A stretch of 64,000 bases of DNA from JAJXZP01 sp963787185 (GCA_963787185.1 CAWBCC010000014.1:1054001-1118000), one strand, 5' to 3'. Positions 39,977 through 49,913 are shown, numbered from the stretch's first letter. The notes: a model not told the origin generated them from the letters alone. Made by a program: numbers and translations.

Positions 39977-40777
39977 ATGATCTACGACACCTGGTATCGC
40001 AGCACTCTGATTGCGGCCTTTTCGGCGGCTGCCCTTTTCGGCTTTCTGGAAGCCGCTCCCGCGCAGGGCACCGACATGGCGGCGGTACGGGCCGCGCTAT
40101 CGGCCTCGGGCATCCCGCAGGCGGAGCGGAGCGCCATCGAAGGGCGCATCGAAAAACGCGACGATCGTTTCCGCGAGCTTCTCGCCGCCGCCCTCGCGGA
40201 CCGGGCGGCGGATCCCATGCTTCTCGCCCGGGTCGACAAGACCGAGGGCCTTCCCGAAGACTACGTCCCCGTCGACCTTCTGAGCCTCGACGGAAGCGGG
40301 ATAAGCGTATCGCGGCGCGGCCACGAGCTGCGTTCGCCGGCGCGCGCGGCTCTTCTCGTCATGGCGAAGGAGGCCAGGCGCGACGGGGTCGATCTCGTCG
40401 TCGGTTCGGCCTATCGCTCGTACTCGTACCAGGCCAAGGTCTTCGACCGGGAGATAGAGCTCTACGGCCGCGTCCGGGCCGAGCGCGAGTCCGCCCATCC
40501 GGGCTCTTCGCAGCACCAGCTCGGCCTGGCCATGGACTTTTCCCCGATCGACGACTCCTTCGCCGCCACCAAGGCGTCGCGCTGGCTCGAGGCCCACGCG
40601 CGGGCCTTCGGATTTTCGCTCTCCTACCCCGAGGGCTGCGAATCGATCACGGGATACCGTCCCGAGAGCTGGCACTACCGCTTCATCGGCAAAGCGGCCG
40701 CGGCGCTCGAGGGCGAGTTTTTCGGCGGGATTCAGCAGTACCTGATCGAATTTTTCGAGGCATTCCGGCCGCGCTGA
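39977..40777 (+). CDS. VanY-type D-alanyl-D-alanine carboxypeptidase
   Basis: A 266-residue exported peptidase of family M15B. Signal peptide residues 8-28 (TLIAAFSAAALFGFLEAAPA). Zinc-site motifs SSQHQLGLAMDFSPID (His and Asp) and ESWHYRFIG (His), with the upstream substrate loop VDLVVGSAYRSYSYQAKVF. It trims D-Ala from peptidoglycan stem peptides in the periplasm. The gene follows DinB by 50 bp and ends before a minus-strand HDOD gene. Confidence 0.92.
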   Translation: MIYDTWYRSTLIAAFSAAALFGFLEAAPAQGTDMAAVRAALSASGIPQAERSAIEGRIEKRDDRFRELLAAALADRAADPMLLARVDKTEGLPEDYVPVDLLSLDGSGISVSRRGHELRSPARAALLVMAKEARRDGVDLVVGSAYRSYSYQAKVFDREIELYGRVRAERESAHPGSSQHQLGLAMDFSPIDDSFAATKASRWLEAHARAFGFSLSYPEGCESITGYRPESWHYRFIGKAAAALEGEFFGGIQQYLIEFFEAFRPR

Positions 40778-40850
40778 AGGCGTTCCGAATCATCCTCGCA
40801 TGTCGGCGGGCCGCCCGCATCTTGGGCCGATCCGATCCGCAAAGTCCGTA

Positions 40851-42374
40851 CTATTTCTTTATGGACTCGCGGGGCGTGCGGCCCGATTCCATCCTGAATC
40901 CCTCGGAGAGGGAATCGCTGATCTTCTTCAACGCCTTTTCGCTCGTGAACCCGTAATCTAGGAGCACGGACGACTCGATCTGATCATAGGACACGTTGCC
41001 CGCTTCGAACTCGCAGAGTATGTTCGCGAGGTAGACGACATACACGACATCGCGGTATTCGCCCGTTTCGAGAGTCGGTTCGTGATGGTAGCGGATGGCC
41101 GAGACCAGCGACTCGGGGAAGTTCCACTTTTCGGCGATGCGTGCGCCGATTTCGGCGTGATTCATGCCGCCGGCCATGTCCTCGAAAGTGTCGGCGGGAA
41201 TTCCCTTGTCCTTGACGAAGGCGCGTATCTTGTCGAGGAGCGCCGGGTGGACCGAGGAAAAGACGATCTTGCCCATATCGTGGAGCATGCCCCCGACGTA
41301 GGCGTCGTCCAGCAGGCCGCGAACCTGACTCTTGAAGTTCTTGGCCAGGTTGTAGGCGTAATAGGCCGCGCGGTAGCAGTGATCCCACAGCTTTTTCTTT
41401 TCGACGCTGCCGTCGTCGCCGAGGATTTTGAGCGTGCCGTAGGAGTACAGAAGGTTCCGCAGCGCCTTCACGCCGACCATTTTGACGGCATCGACTATGT
41501 TGTCGACCTTCTTGGCCAACATGTAGGCGGCCGAATTGACGAGCTTCAGGAGGTCGGCCGTCATCGCGGGATCGGTGGAGATATAACGGGCTATATCGAT
41601 GATCTGGCTGTTCGGATCGGCGATGAGGCGCTGGATCTGGACGATGCTCTCGGGGAACTGGGGCAGGCTCGTGATGGATTTGACGACCTCGTCGGTGAGT
41701 ACGGACACGGACTCCACCTTGGCGGTCGCGACTGGCACCGTGATGCGGGCAACGGTCTCGCCGTTCTCGGCCCAGAGATCGAAGCAGTCCTCGTCCAGGC
41801 CGATTTTCTTGAGCATGAGGACGAGGATGACTAGGCCGAGCCCGGCGCCTTCCGAAGGGTCGAGGACCTGCGAGAGGGCCTCTTCGAGGCTCGTGTACTT
41901 TCGCGACCGCGCGAGCTTGTCGTGGATCCTGATGTATTCCTTCTTGTTTATCTCGACGTTGTTGCGCACCTCGAGCATGATGTTGGATCCCTTGGCCTGG
42001 AAAATGATCTTTACGTAGAAACCTTTCTCTTTCTGCTTCTGCAGGTACCACGCGATATTGTCCATGGTATCCTGCTTGAAGGTCACCATGCCCTCTTCGT
42101 ACTGATCCGAGTCGTTTATTTCGAGACCGCGGGATTCGAAATAGACGCGCTTGGTGTTGGCTTTCTTGGCGTTGACCGCGAGCTCGCGGAGGCAGTAGAT
42201 CAGGTAGTCCTTCAGCTTCTTCTGCCCCAGCTCCGCCAGGAAAACATCGAGGACTTCCTCCATGTAAACTTCGATGTCGTGGGGGAGAGTGTAGGTCAGA
42301 ATATTGAGCGCAATGGCATTGTGCGCGGCCTTTTTTATCTTGGCGACATCTACGACGAGTTCGCTCGCGGGCAT
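40851..42374 (-). CDS. HDOD-domain signalling protein with N-terminal kinase-like ATPase domain
   Basis: A 507-residue protein from ATG 42374 (a GTG at 42383 is an alternative). Residues about 60-225 look like a histidine-kinase-type ATPase without a HisKA: LIYCLRELAVNAKKANTKRV in the N-box position and DPSEGAGLGLVILVLMLKKI as the G2 loop. Residues about 240-430 are an HDOD domain (SITSLPQFPESIVQIQRLIA, STDPAMTADLLKLVNSAAYM, GGMLHDMGKIVFSSVHP). HDOD proteins act in bacterial signalling and cell-cycle or motility control. It follows the Lon-like protease in the same direction by about 100 bp. Confidence 0.82.
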   Translation of the reverse strand: MPASELVVDVAKIKKAAHNAIALNILTYTLPHDIEVYMEEVLDVFLAELGQKKLKDYLIYCLRELAVNAKKANTKRVYFESRGLEINDSDQYEEGMVTFKQDTMDNIAWYLQKQKEKGFYVKIIFQAKGSNIMLEVRNNVEINKKEYIRIHDKLARSRKYTSLEEALSQVLDPSEGAGLGLVILVLMLKKIGLDEDCFDLWAENGETVARITVPVATAKVESVSVLTDEVVKSITSLPQFPESIVQIQRLIADPNSQIIDIARYISTDPAMTADLLKLVNSAAYMLAKKVDNIVDAVKMVGVKALRNLLYSYGTLKILGDDGSVEKKKLWDHCYRAAYYAYNLAKNFKSQVRGLLDDAYVGGMLHDMGKIVFSSVHPALLDKIRAFVKDKGIPADTFEDMAGGMNHAEIGARIAEKWNFPESLVSAIRYHHEPTLETGEYRDVVYVVYLANILCEFEAGNVSYDQIESSVLLDYGFTSEKALKKISDSLSEGFRMESGRTPRESIKK

Positions 42375-42471
42375 GCGCTCCACCTTTCACTTTTCGGTAT
42401 AAGAGAATATTTATACGACTATGATAATGCCCCGTTCGGCCATTTTCAACTCGCCTTTCCGAAGGCCTTCT

Positions 42472-44892
42472 TCAGCCCAGATAGCTCTTGACCGTCTTGG
42501 CCATCCTGAGCAGCTCCTTCCGCACGCGGCTGTTGAAGGAATCGGCGGGAAAGTCGCCTCCTTCGTCGGGCAGTCCGGCCGGCATTCCGGTCAGCACCTC
42601 TATCCCTTCGTTGATCGTCGATACCGCCCATACGTGGAAGCTCCCGCCCGTGATCGCTTCCTGCACGTCGCGGTTAAGCGTCAGATTGGCGACGTTCCGC
42701 CGCGGGATCATGACACCCTGCGTGCCCGTGAGCCCCACCTGCCGGCACACGCGGTAGAACCCCTCGATTTTTTCGCAGACCCCTCCGACGGGCTGGACCT
42801 GTCCGACCTGGTTCATCGAGCCGGTCACGGCGACGTCCTGCCGCAGGGGAATGTTCGCTATGGCCGAGAGCAGGGCGTAGACCGCGGTCGACGAGGCCGA
42901 GTCGCCCTCGACGGCCGTGTAGGACTGTTCGAAACAGATGCTGGCCGTCGCGGCCAGGGGAAAGTCTCGGGCGTAGCGGCTGCGCAGAAAACCCTCGACT
43001 ATAAGGACCGCCTTGTCGTATATCTCGCCCGAAAGCCCCGATTCGCCCTCTATGTTTATGACGCCGCCCTCGCCTGGGCTCACCTGGGCCGAGATCACCG
43101 CGGGCATGCCGAAGGCGTAGTAGCCGCGATCGTGCACGGCGAGACCGTTCACTCTACCGATGGCCGAACCGCTCGCCTGGAGGATGATCTCGCCCGAACC
43201 GATCATGTCGCCGATTTTTTCCTCGGGCAGGTTCGCCAGCCGCGCGCGGGCGGCCACCGCCGTCCGCACCGCCTCCGCGTCGATCGCGGAGGCGCGCGCG
43301 AGGCGGGCGCGATAGTCGGACTCGCGGAGGATATCGGCCACCATGCCGAAGCGCGTCGACAGCCGGCTGCGATATTCGGCCAGGCGCGCCCCCTGCTCTA
43401 CGAGGCTCGCGAGGCCGTCGGGAGCGAGGGCGAGCAGGCCCTCGTCCTCGCAGACCCGCCGGGCGAAGGCGGCGTAGTCGCGGAGGCTCTCCTCGTCGAA
43501 GGGCATCGAAGAATCGAATTCGGCGTGGACCTTGAAGAGCTTCTGAAAGTCCGGGTCGGTCTGGTAGAGGATATCGTAGCTCGACTCGCCGCCGATCATG
43601 ACGACCTTGACCTCGGCCTTGACCGCCTCGGGTTTGACCCATCCCGAGGGGCCGAGCGGCCCTTCGCGCGGGTGCACTTCGGCCCGGCCGTCCATCAGGG
43701 CGCGCTTGAGCCTCAGCCATGCCTCGTCGTCGGCGACGACGTCCTCGGCGCGGAGGACGAGAAAGCCTCCCGATGCCTTGAGGAAACTTCCGGCGCGTAT
43801 CCTGAGATAGGAGGTGCGCGTGTCGCCCTCGTCCTCGGGCTTGGGCTCCACCGACCCGAAAAGGTTGACCACGCTCGGATGATTTTCGATCACCACGGGA
43901 ACGCGGTCGACGCCCTCTCTTCCGACCAGGATATTGACCCCGTAGCGCGCCAGAGCGGGGCTCCGCCTTCGGCGGGAGCCCTCTTCCCGGGCATCGGCGC
44001 GGAAAAGGAAGAGGTGGCCCATGATGTCCTTCCGCATGTCGTCGAGCCATGCGAGGATCTTGGCCTCCTTCCATTTGTCGGCGAGCAGGCTCACTTCCGC
44101 CGATACCTGGGGCGACAAGGCCAGGTTTTTCAGCTCTTCGAGCCGCGATTCGAGTTCCTGGCGTCCCCGCCTCAGCTCGGCGAAGAGGCGCTTCATGCGA
44201 TCCATGTGAGCGTACCAGAGCTGGCGCCGCCGGTCGTACTCCTCGGCGGGATATTCGCCGGCGGCGACCTTGGCCTGCAGCGCTTCGAATGTGGTCTCCT
44301 CCGGTTCGGGCCCCCCTCCGGCGACGAGCGGCACTATGTCCATGCTCGCCTGGCCGCCGGCCTCGACCTGGATCGGCCGGAAAGCGTCGGCGGCGAGATC
44401 GGCCTCGAAAGAGGAAAGGAGGGCGTTTTCCCTGGATTCGACCTCGGCGGTGGCTTCCGCCTCCGCCTTCTTCGTTTCGGCGCTCTCGGCGTGCATGGCC
44501 ACGATGCGCTTGAGACTTTCCACGAGGCGGTGCAGGTCGCGCTTGAAGGCGCTTCCTCCGCCCGCCGGCAAGGCCAGGGCCATGGGCTCGAGCGGCGCGC
44601 CGAAGTTGTAGACATAGACCAGGTCGCTCAGACGTTCGCCGGCGGGCGGCTCTTCCGCGAGGACGCGGAGAACGGCCGTCCGGCGTCCGGTTCCGGGAGC
44701 CCCCGATACGTAGACATTGTAGCCCTTCGAATGGACGTGCACTCCCATCCGAAGGGCTTCGAGGGCGCGCGGCTGGCCTATGACCGCGCTGCCCCATTCC
44801 GGGAGCGCGGCTCGCAGCGCCGCCTCGGCCCGCTCCGGGGCGACCGCGAAGGCGATCTCCTCGGCCGACAGTTCGAGTCTCGAGAGGTTCAT
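42472..44892 (-). CDS. Lon-like ATP-dependent protease (LonB-type, AAA_32 and S16)
   Basis: An 806-residue protein. The N-terminal ATPase-like part has a P-loop variant (VSGAPGTGRRTAVLRVL), a long helical insertion (about 170-330) and an ATPase core near 330-480 (SGGFLVLRAEDVVADDEAW). The C-terminal Lon peptidase domain has the Ser/Lys dyad: EGDSASSTAVYALLSAIANI with the Ser and QPVGGVCEKIEGFYRVCRQV with the Lys. Unlike classical Lon it lacks the N-terminal LAN domain. Probable cytoplasmic or membrane-associated protein quality control. It begins 22 bp after the deacetylase-like gene, so they may be cotranscribed. Confidence 0.9.
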   Translation of the reverse strand: MNLSRLELSAEEIAFAVAPERAEAALRAALPEWGSAVIGQPRALEALRMGVHVHSKGYNVYVSGAPGTGRRTAVLRVLAEEPPAGERLSDLVYVYNFGAPLEPMALALPAGGGSAFKRDLHRLVESLKRIVAMHAESAETKKAEAEATAEVESRENALLSSFEADLAADAFRPIQVEAGGQASMDIVPLVAGGGPEPEETTFEALQAKVAAGEYPAEEYDRRRQLWYAHMDRMKRLFAELRRGRQELESRLEELKNLALSPQVSAEVSLLADKWKEAKILAWLDDMRKDIMGHLFLFRADAREEGSRRRRSPALARYGVNILVGREGVDRVPVVIENHPSVVNLFGSVEPKPEDEGDTRTSYLRIRAGSFLKASGGFLVLRAEDVVADDEAWLRLKRALMDGRAEVHPREGPLGPSGWVKPEAVKAEVKVVMIGGESSYDILYQTDPDFQKLFKVHAEFDSSMPFDEESLRDYAAFARRVCEDEGLLALAPDGLASLVEQGARLAEYRSRLSTRFGMVADILRESDYRARLARASAIDAEAVRTAVAARARLANLPEEKIGDMIGSGEIILQASGSAIGRVNGLAVHDRGYYAFGMPAVISAQVSPGEGGVINIEGESGLSGEIYDKAVLIVEGFLRSRYARDFPLAATASICFEQSYTAVEGDSASSTAVYALLSAIANIPLRQDVAVTGSMNQVGQVQPVGGVCEKIEGFYRVCRQVGLTGTQGVMIPRRNVANLTLNRDVQEAITGGSFHVWAVSTINEGIEVLTGMPAGLPDEGGDFPADSFNSRVRKELLRMAKTVKSYLG

Positions 44893-44914
44893 GGGGCTCC
44901 TTCCGCTCGCGCGC

Positions 44915-47245
44915 CTACTTTGCGTGCTCGATCAGATTCGATACCGGTACGATGGCATATCCCGCGCTCCGGAGCGCGTCGATGAGGAGAGGAACTTCGC
45001 GGAAGAGATAGTCCTCCCTCCCCCCGTCGGGGATGCCCAGGCGGATCGGGATGATGGATCCGGGCTTGGCGGCCGCGACTATTTTTTCGATGAGCTTGTG
45101 GGCGGGAAGATACGAGCCGGGCATGCCTGCGGCATCCGCCCTGCCGACCCAATCGAGAGGATCCATGTCGCGGCCGACGTACGTATAGTCCATGCTCGCT
45201 CCGGCGGCGATGATATCGGAGTTCGTGGTGTAGTATGGCATGTGCCAGAGCAGGGAGAGTTCCTTGCCCGTGGCGGAAAACCATTCGTCTTCGGCGCGGG
45301 CGAGTCCTCTTCTGATATAATCGCGATCGATGCGGTAGCGCGCGTCCGTCGGGTCTGTGTCCGTGAAGAACATGGATCCGATTTCGTTGCCCGATCCGGC
45401 CAGAAGCCGGGCGCCTCCCGGGCTCTCCCTGACGAACTCGCCGTTGACGAAGAAGGTGGCCCGGATGTCGCTGTCCTTGAGCGCGCGGAGCACCTGCACC
45501 AGTCCCTCGGTGGAATCCACGGCATCGAATACGAGGGCGAGCTCCCGCCGCCGGATGCGCGAACCGTGATCGAAGATTCCCTGGGCGCGCGGCTCCTCCC
45601 GGTCGGGGAAGGGAGCGTAGACGGAGGTCGGCGGCGGAAAGAGAGGCCTCGTTCCTAGCGCCTTGATCGAACGGACCATGATCATGTTCCGATACGGTCC
45701 GGCCGCGAGATCGTCCAGGTAGACGCGATAGGAATCCGAGCTCACGGCGGCCCGGCCGACCGCGAAGGAGGATCTGCTCGTCCAGACCGGCGTGTCGGTC
45801 GCCGAAGCCCCGCCGTCCGAAGGAGGCAGTCCGTAGACGCCGTCGTCCGTCCGCACGACGATGGAGCCGTCGTCGGCTCTGCCGTAGGCTCGGACCTGCG
45901 AAAGGGCCACGAGTTCGCGGTCTCCCGTGGACAGTCTCACGGTCTCGATGAGGCGGGAGCCTGCGGCGACGATCCAGTCTTCCGACAGCCACAGGACGTG
46001 CAGACAGCCGGAAGACTTCAGCTCCGCGATCTGCGACCAGTCCGCGTAGGATCGGATCGTGACGCCCGCCGGCGTGACGATCGCGACCTTGGAGCCGTCC
46101 GGCGAAAGGCGCATCTCCGTGGCGTCGCGGGCGTCGAGCTCGGTCGCCTTCGAGTTGAGATCGAGAAGCGCGGGCGAGACGGGCGCGGAGAATCGGAAGG
46201 CACCCGAACCTTCGACGCCGTCGCGGAGCGAGCCTGTGAAGATCGTGAGAGGACCGTCGGGCGGCCAGAGCACGTCGAGTATCGTCGTGTCGCCCTGAAG
46301 GAAGAGGTAGGGGAGGGCGGCGACGCGCGCGCGAGAGCCGAAATCGTCGGGGTCGAGGTAGACCAGGAACAGGTTCCGCCCTCCCTTCGATAGAAGGACG
46401 CGCGAGCCTTCGGGCGCGACCCAGAAATCGTCGAAGTTGGGATCGAAGGAGAAGGGCGTCTTGCCCGCGAGGACGCCCATGCCCGCCTCGCCTCGATAGA
46501 GGGCCTCCACGAAAAACTCCGCGGGCAATATGCGAAAGAGCGAATATCCGCGGAGATAGAAGAGCGATCCGTCGGCGCCCCACCGCGTACATTGAATCCG
46601 CCCGTCGCCGATGCGGCGGAATTCCTCGTCGAAGATCCGCCCCTCGACGTACTGCCCGAGACTGAAATAATAGATCGAACCGCCCTTGGCATAGACGAAG
46701 TTCCGGGAGTCGGGCGACCAGCGAGCAGGGAAATCCTCGACCGTATACTCGACATCGGAGGACACCGTGGTCTCGGTGCCCTTGGCGACGTCGAAGAGCA
46801 CGAGCCGGGCATAGGCCGCCGAGCTCGGCACAATGCGAAGGACGTAGGCCCCGTCGGGGCTCGCCGCGCATTCCGGAAGCCTGCCCTGCGTCACCGGCGA
46901 TCCCAGGGTGAAGGCCGGATAGCCCTTTACGGGCGCGAGCGAGTCGATGGCGGCATCGCTCCTGAAAAGGCCGAAACGATTCTGCACCTGAAGTGCCTGT
47001 CCGCCCTCGACGAGTGCGACGTGTTCGGGATAGACGGTCAGCTGGCGCGCGCCGGAAGCGGCGAGGTTCGCCAGAAAGAGCGTGTCGAAATCGCCGTCGC
47101 CCGGAAGCCGAGCCGTGGCGGTGAATAGAAGATCGTCCGCCTCGCCGAGATCCAGGCCGCCGAAGTCCATCTCGGCGAGAGCCATGGCGAGGGGAAATAG
47201 GCCGACCGCGAGAAGCGCCGCCCACCTGATCGCGCTGCGTTTCAT
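44915..47245 (-). CDS. Exported beta-propeller protein with C-terminal polysaccharide-deacetylase-like domain
   Basis: A 776-residue protein from ATG 47245 (GGTGGA site) with a signal peptide (IRWAALLAVGLFPLAMALA). Residues about 40-520 are a WD40/TolB-like propeller (CAASPDGAYVLRIVPSSAAY, ARWSPDSRNFVYAKGGSIYY, RLSPDGSKVAIVTPAGVTIR). About 555-776 is a NodB-type deacetylase fold: LALVFDAVDSTEGLVQVLRA, RATFFVNGEFVRESPGGARL and a late PGSIIPIRLGIPDGGRED. The His-x3-His metal motif that normally follows is replaced (GSGNEIGSMFF), so it may not be a zinc hydrolase. Length and order suggest a surface/envelope polysaccharide role. Confidence 0.78.
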   Translation of the reverse strand: MKRSAIRWAALLAVGLFPLAMALAEMDFGGLDLGEADDLLFTATARLPGDGDFDTLFLANLAASGARQLTVYPEHVALVEGGQALQVQNRFGLFRSDAAIDSLAPVKGYPAFTLGSPVTQGRLPECAASPDGAYVLRIVPSSAAYARLVLFDVAKGTETTVSSDVEYTVEDFPARWSPDSRNFVYAKGGSIYYFSLGQYVEGRIFDEEFRRIGDGRIQCTRWGADGSLFYLRGYSLFRILPAEFFVEALYRGEAGMGVLAGKTPFSFDPNFDDFWVAPEGSRVLLSKGGRNLFLVYLDPDDFGSRARVAALPYLFLQGDTTILDVLWPPDGPLTIFTGSLRDGVEGSGAFRFSAPVSPALLDLNSKATELDARDATEMRLSPDGSKVAIVTPAGVTIRSYADWSQIAELKSSGCLHVLWLSEDWIVAAGSRLIETVRLSTGDRELVALSQVRAYGRADDGSIVVRTDDGVYGLPPSDGGASATDTPVWTSRSSFAVGRAAVSSDSYRVYLDDLAAGPYRNMIMVRSIKALGTRPLFPPPTSVYAPFPDREEPRAQGIFDHGSRIRRRELALVFDAVDSTEGLVQVLRALKDSDIRATFFVNGEFVRESPGGARLLAGSGNEIGSMFFTDTDPTDARYRIDRDYIRRGLARAEDEWFSATGKELSLLWHMPYYTTNSDIIAAGASMDYTYVGRDMDPLDWVGRADAAGMPGSYLPAHKLIEKIVAAAKPGSIIPIRLGIPDGGREDYLFREVPLLIDALRSAGYAIVPVSNLIEHAK

Positions 47246-47321
47246 AGTCCACCGTCCCGGAGCATTCCGTTTTCTTATCGGCAGGAATCTTCGACTCGCC
47301 AAGCCGATACGCCATCGTCGA

Positions 47322-48128
47322 CTATAGCGCAACTCGACGGACCAAATCAGCGACCGCGTCCTCTTCGTTGCTCCGTTCCGAGACTATCCGGGCGACGACT
47401 TTGATCTCGGGCAATGCGTTCGCCGGAGCGCAGCCCCAACCCGCGGCTTTCAACATGGTAAAGTCGTTCATGGCGTCGCCGATCGCCATGACCCTGTCCA
47501 TCCCGATGCCCAGCATGGCGGCCAGTCTTCCGAGCGCCGAGCCCTTGTCCGCGCCCGGCGACAGGACCTCGAGAAAGTACGGTTTGGACGTGAAGACTTC
47601 CGCGCGTCCGGCGAAGAGGGGAACGAGTTCCGCGAGGAGGGAGGCTATCGCCGCAGGCTCTCCCGGAACGACGAACTTGATCTGGCCCTTCGCGAAAAGG
47701 CCTTCACTGTCCCGTATCCGAATCGTGGGTTGCCCCGTAAGGCGCGAGTCGCGTTCCGCCCAGGGATTGGGGCGGGTCACGTAAATGCCGCCCCCGTCGT
47801 ACAAATGCCAGGGGAAGCCGCGCGCGTCGATGGCGGCCGCGACTTCGCGGCAGAGATCGGGCGGAAGCAGGCGCCGGTCGACGAGTTTCCCGCTCTGCGA
47901 TTCCATGATCTCGGCCCCGTTGGAGCAGATCAGATAGTCGCCCGGGCCCTCGAGTCCCAGAAGCGAGGCATAGTGGCGCATGGAGAATATGTTGCGGCCC
48001 GAGGCGAGGACGAGCCGTATGCCGCGACTTTCCGCCTCGGCCAGGGCGCGTCTGTTCTCATTCGAAACGCTGAGGTCTTCCCGGAGCAGTGTATCGTCCA
48101 GATCCAGAGCAATCAGGTCTACATTCAT
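47322..48128 (-). CDS. Cof-type HAD-superfamily phosphatase
   Basis: A 268-residue protein from ATG 48128. HAD motifs: VDLIALDLDDTLLREDLSVS (nucleophile Asp in DLDDTLL), LVLASGRN for motif II, SPGADKGSALGRLAAMLGI with the Lys, and VMAIGDAMNDFTMLKAAGWG with the metal Asp. The cap is the C2B type used by Cof/SupH sugar-phosphate phosphatases. Substrate unknown. It diverges from murJ. Confidence 0.92.
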   Translation of the reverse strand: MNVDLIALDLDDTLLREDLSVSNENRRALAEAESRGIRLVLASGRNIFSMRHYASLLGLEGPGDYLICSNGAEIMESQSGKLVDRRLLPPDLCREVAAAIDARGFPWHLYDGGGIYVTRPNPWAERDSRLTGQPTIRIRDSEGLFAKGQIKFVVPGEPAAIASLLAELVPLFAGRAEVFTSKPYFLEVLSPGADKGSALGRLAAMLGIGMDRVMAIGDAMNDFTMLKAAGWGCAPANALPEIKVVARIVSERSNEEDAVADLVRRVAL

Positions 48129-48220
48129 GGCTTCAGATGTATACCGCGAATCCCGGCCCAAGGTCGAGTGAAGGCGGGCCATCTTGTTGACGGCCACGAT
48201 TTTCGCGTATTCTCGCGCCC

Positions 48221-49795
48221 ATGTCCGACGATGCAGGAAAAATGCTCCGCGAGGGCGGCAAGCTCTCCATTCTCACCATGGCGTCCCGGATACTGGGGCT
48301 GGTCCGCGAAATGACCCGGGCGGCGTTCATGGGCACGGGCATCCTGGCCGACGCCTTCGCGGCCGCCTTTACGCTACCGAATTTCCTGCGCCGCCTTTTC
48401 GCCGAAGGTTCGATGACCGCAGCCTTCATCCCTACCTTCACGGGTTACCTCTCCGAGAAGGACGACGAGAAGGCCAGAGAGTTCCTCTCCGCGACATTTA
48501 CGATTCTCGTCGTGCTGGTGCTGGCGGTCGTGGCTCTCGGCATAGCCTTCGCGCCCTGGCTCGTGCTGATCTTCAAGTCGGATCGCTCGGAAACGGCCCT
48601 GCTCACTCAGATCATGTTCCCTTTCCTGGCTCTGGTTTCGGTGGCGGCCTTCTTCCAGGGCATTCTCAACTCGATCGGCGTTTTCACGCCCTCGGGGATG
48701 GCGCCCATTCTCTTCAATGTCTGCTGGATCGCCGTTCCCTATCTGGTCGGCAACGCGTTCGGCAACCCGGCACGAGCGATGGCCGTCGGCATCGTCATCG
48801 GCGGCTTCGCCCAGGCGCTCTGTCAGCTCCCGGCGGTGCTTCGCGCGGGCTGGCGTTTCGGCTTCATCAGTCTCCCCCGCGCCCTTCGCAATCCGGGCAT
48901 GAAGCGCGTCCTCGCGCTCGTCGGCCCCACCATACTCGGCATGGCGGCCTATCAGATCAACTTTCTCGTCAGCTCCGCCCTCGCCACCGGCGCCGGCACC
49001 GGGGCCCTCTCGAGCATCCAGTATTCGCTTCGCCTTCAGGAGCTGGTCCTGGGCGTCTTCGTCGTGTCGCTGAGCACCGTGCTCTTGCCCGATCTCGCGG
49101 GAGCCGCGAGAGACGGAGACTGGGCTTCGTATTCCGACTCTCTGGGCAGGGGTCTGCGCGCCATGATTCTCGTCACGGTTCCGGTGGCCCTGTTTTCCAT
49201 GGTAGTGGGAAAGGACATCGTGATCCTGCTCTTCAAGGCCCGCGAGTTCGACGCCGAGTCGGTCCGACTCACCACGGCCGCCTTCTTCTGGCATATGACG
49301 GGACTGGTGTTCATCGCCATGAATCGCGTCGTCGCCCCCGCCTTCTATGCGCGTTCGGACACGAAAACTCCGACCTGGGCCGGAATAATCTCGTTCGGCG
49401 CCAATATCGTCCTCGCAGTCCTTCTCGTCGGTCCTCTGAAAGGACCCGGCATCGCGCTCGCGCTGTCCGCGGCGGGCGCAGTCAACACGCTCGTGCTCGT
49501 GCTCGTCCTCCTCAAGCGCAATATTCCCGGCACGTCTCGCGCGGTAATCTCGGCGGGCCGCTACTTCGTCAAGATGCTGGGTTTTTCGATCTTGGCGGTC
49601 GCGCCGATCTTTCTCGCCCGTTCCGAACTCGTCCATGTCTTCGGGAAGGCCGGATCACGGCTGGTCTCGGCCGGCCTGCCCCTTCTCCTGGATACCATCG
49701 TATTTCTCGTCATCGGATTGGGGCTGCTGGCCCTGTCGAGGGACGAAATGGCCGGGATGATCGTATCCTCCCTGAGGCGTCGGAGGCCCCGTTAG
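48221..49795 (+). CDS. murJ: Lipid II flippase MurJ
   Basis: A 524-residue integral membrane protein with about 14 helices that flips lipid II to the periplasm for peptidoglycan synthesis. The MviN/MurJ signature is clear at the N-terminus: ILTMASRILGLVREMTRAAF, TGILADAFAAAFTLPNFLRR, LFAEGSMTAAFIPTFTGYL. Downstream regions keep the MOP superfamily pattern (LALVSVAAFFQGILNSIGVF). It lies directly before the tRNA-Thr gene; a GCTGTCC/GGACAGC hairpin with no T tract follows its stop. Confidence 0.96.
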   Translation: MSDDAGKMLREGGKLSILTMASRILGLVREMTRAAFMGTGILADAFAAAFTLPNFLRRLFAEGSMTAAFIPTFTGYLSEKDDEKAREFLSATFTILVVLVLAVVALGIAFAPWLVLIFKSDRSETALLTQIMFPFLALVSVAAFFQGILNSIGVFTPSGMAPILFNVCWIAVPYLVGNAFGNPARAMAVGIVIGGFAQALCQLPAVLRAGWRFGFISLPRALRNPGMKRVLALVGPTILGMAAYQINFLVSSALATGAGTGALSSIQYSLRLQELVLGVFVVSLSTVLLPDLAGAARDGDWASYSDSLGRGLRAMILVTVPVALFSMVVGKDIVILLFKAREFDAESVRLTTAAFFWHMTGLVFIAMNRVVAPAFYARSDTKTPTWAGIISFGANIVLAVLLVGPLKGPGIALALSAAGAVNTLVLVLVLLKRNIPGTSRAVISAGRYFVKMLGFSILAVAPIFLARSELVHVFGKAGSRLVSAGLPLLLDTIVFLVIGLGLLALSRDEMAGMIVSSLRRRRPR

Positions 49796-49866
49796 GCTTG
49801 GCAGAACCGGCTGTCCAGTGCCGGTAGGACAGCAAATCTCGTGCCTAAAAACAAGTATTGCGAGCC

Positions 49867-49896
49867 TTGACAAAGGAAATATCTCGGTGCTAAAGT
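49867..49896 (+). promoter_or_regulatory. Promoter of the trnT-rpmG-trnW-secE-nusG block
   Basis: A perfect TTGACA at 49867-49872, an 18-bp spacer and TAAAGT at 49891-49896, 17 bp before the tRNA-Thr gene. The same layout recurs before rpsL at 62718-62747. Confidence 0.7.
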
Positions 49897-49913
49897 TTCG
49901 ACGCTTTTAGAGT

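Noticed and set aside
49810..49833. murJ terminator
   Set aside because: GCTGTCC/GGACAGC can pair but there is no T tract and the loop is large, so it is not called.
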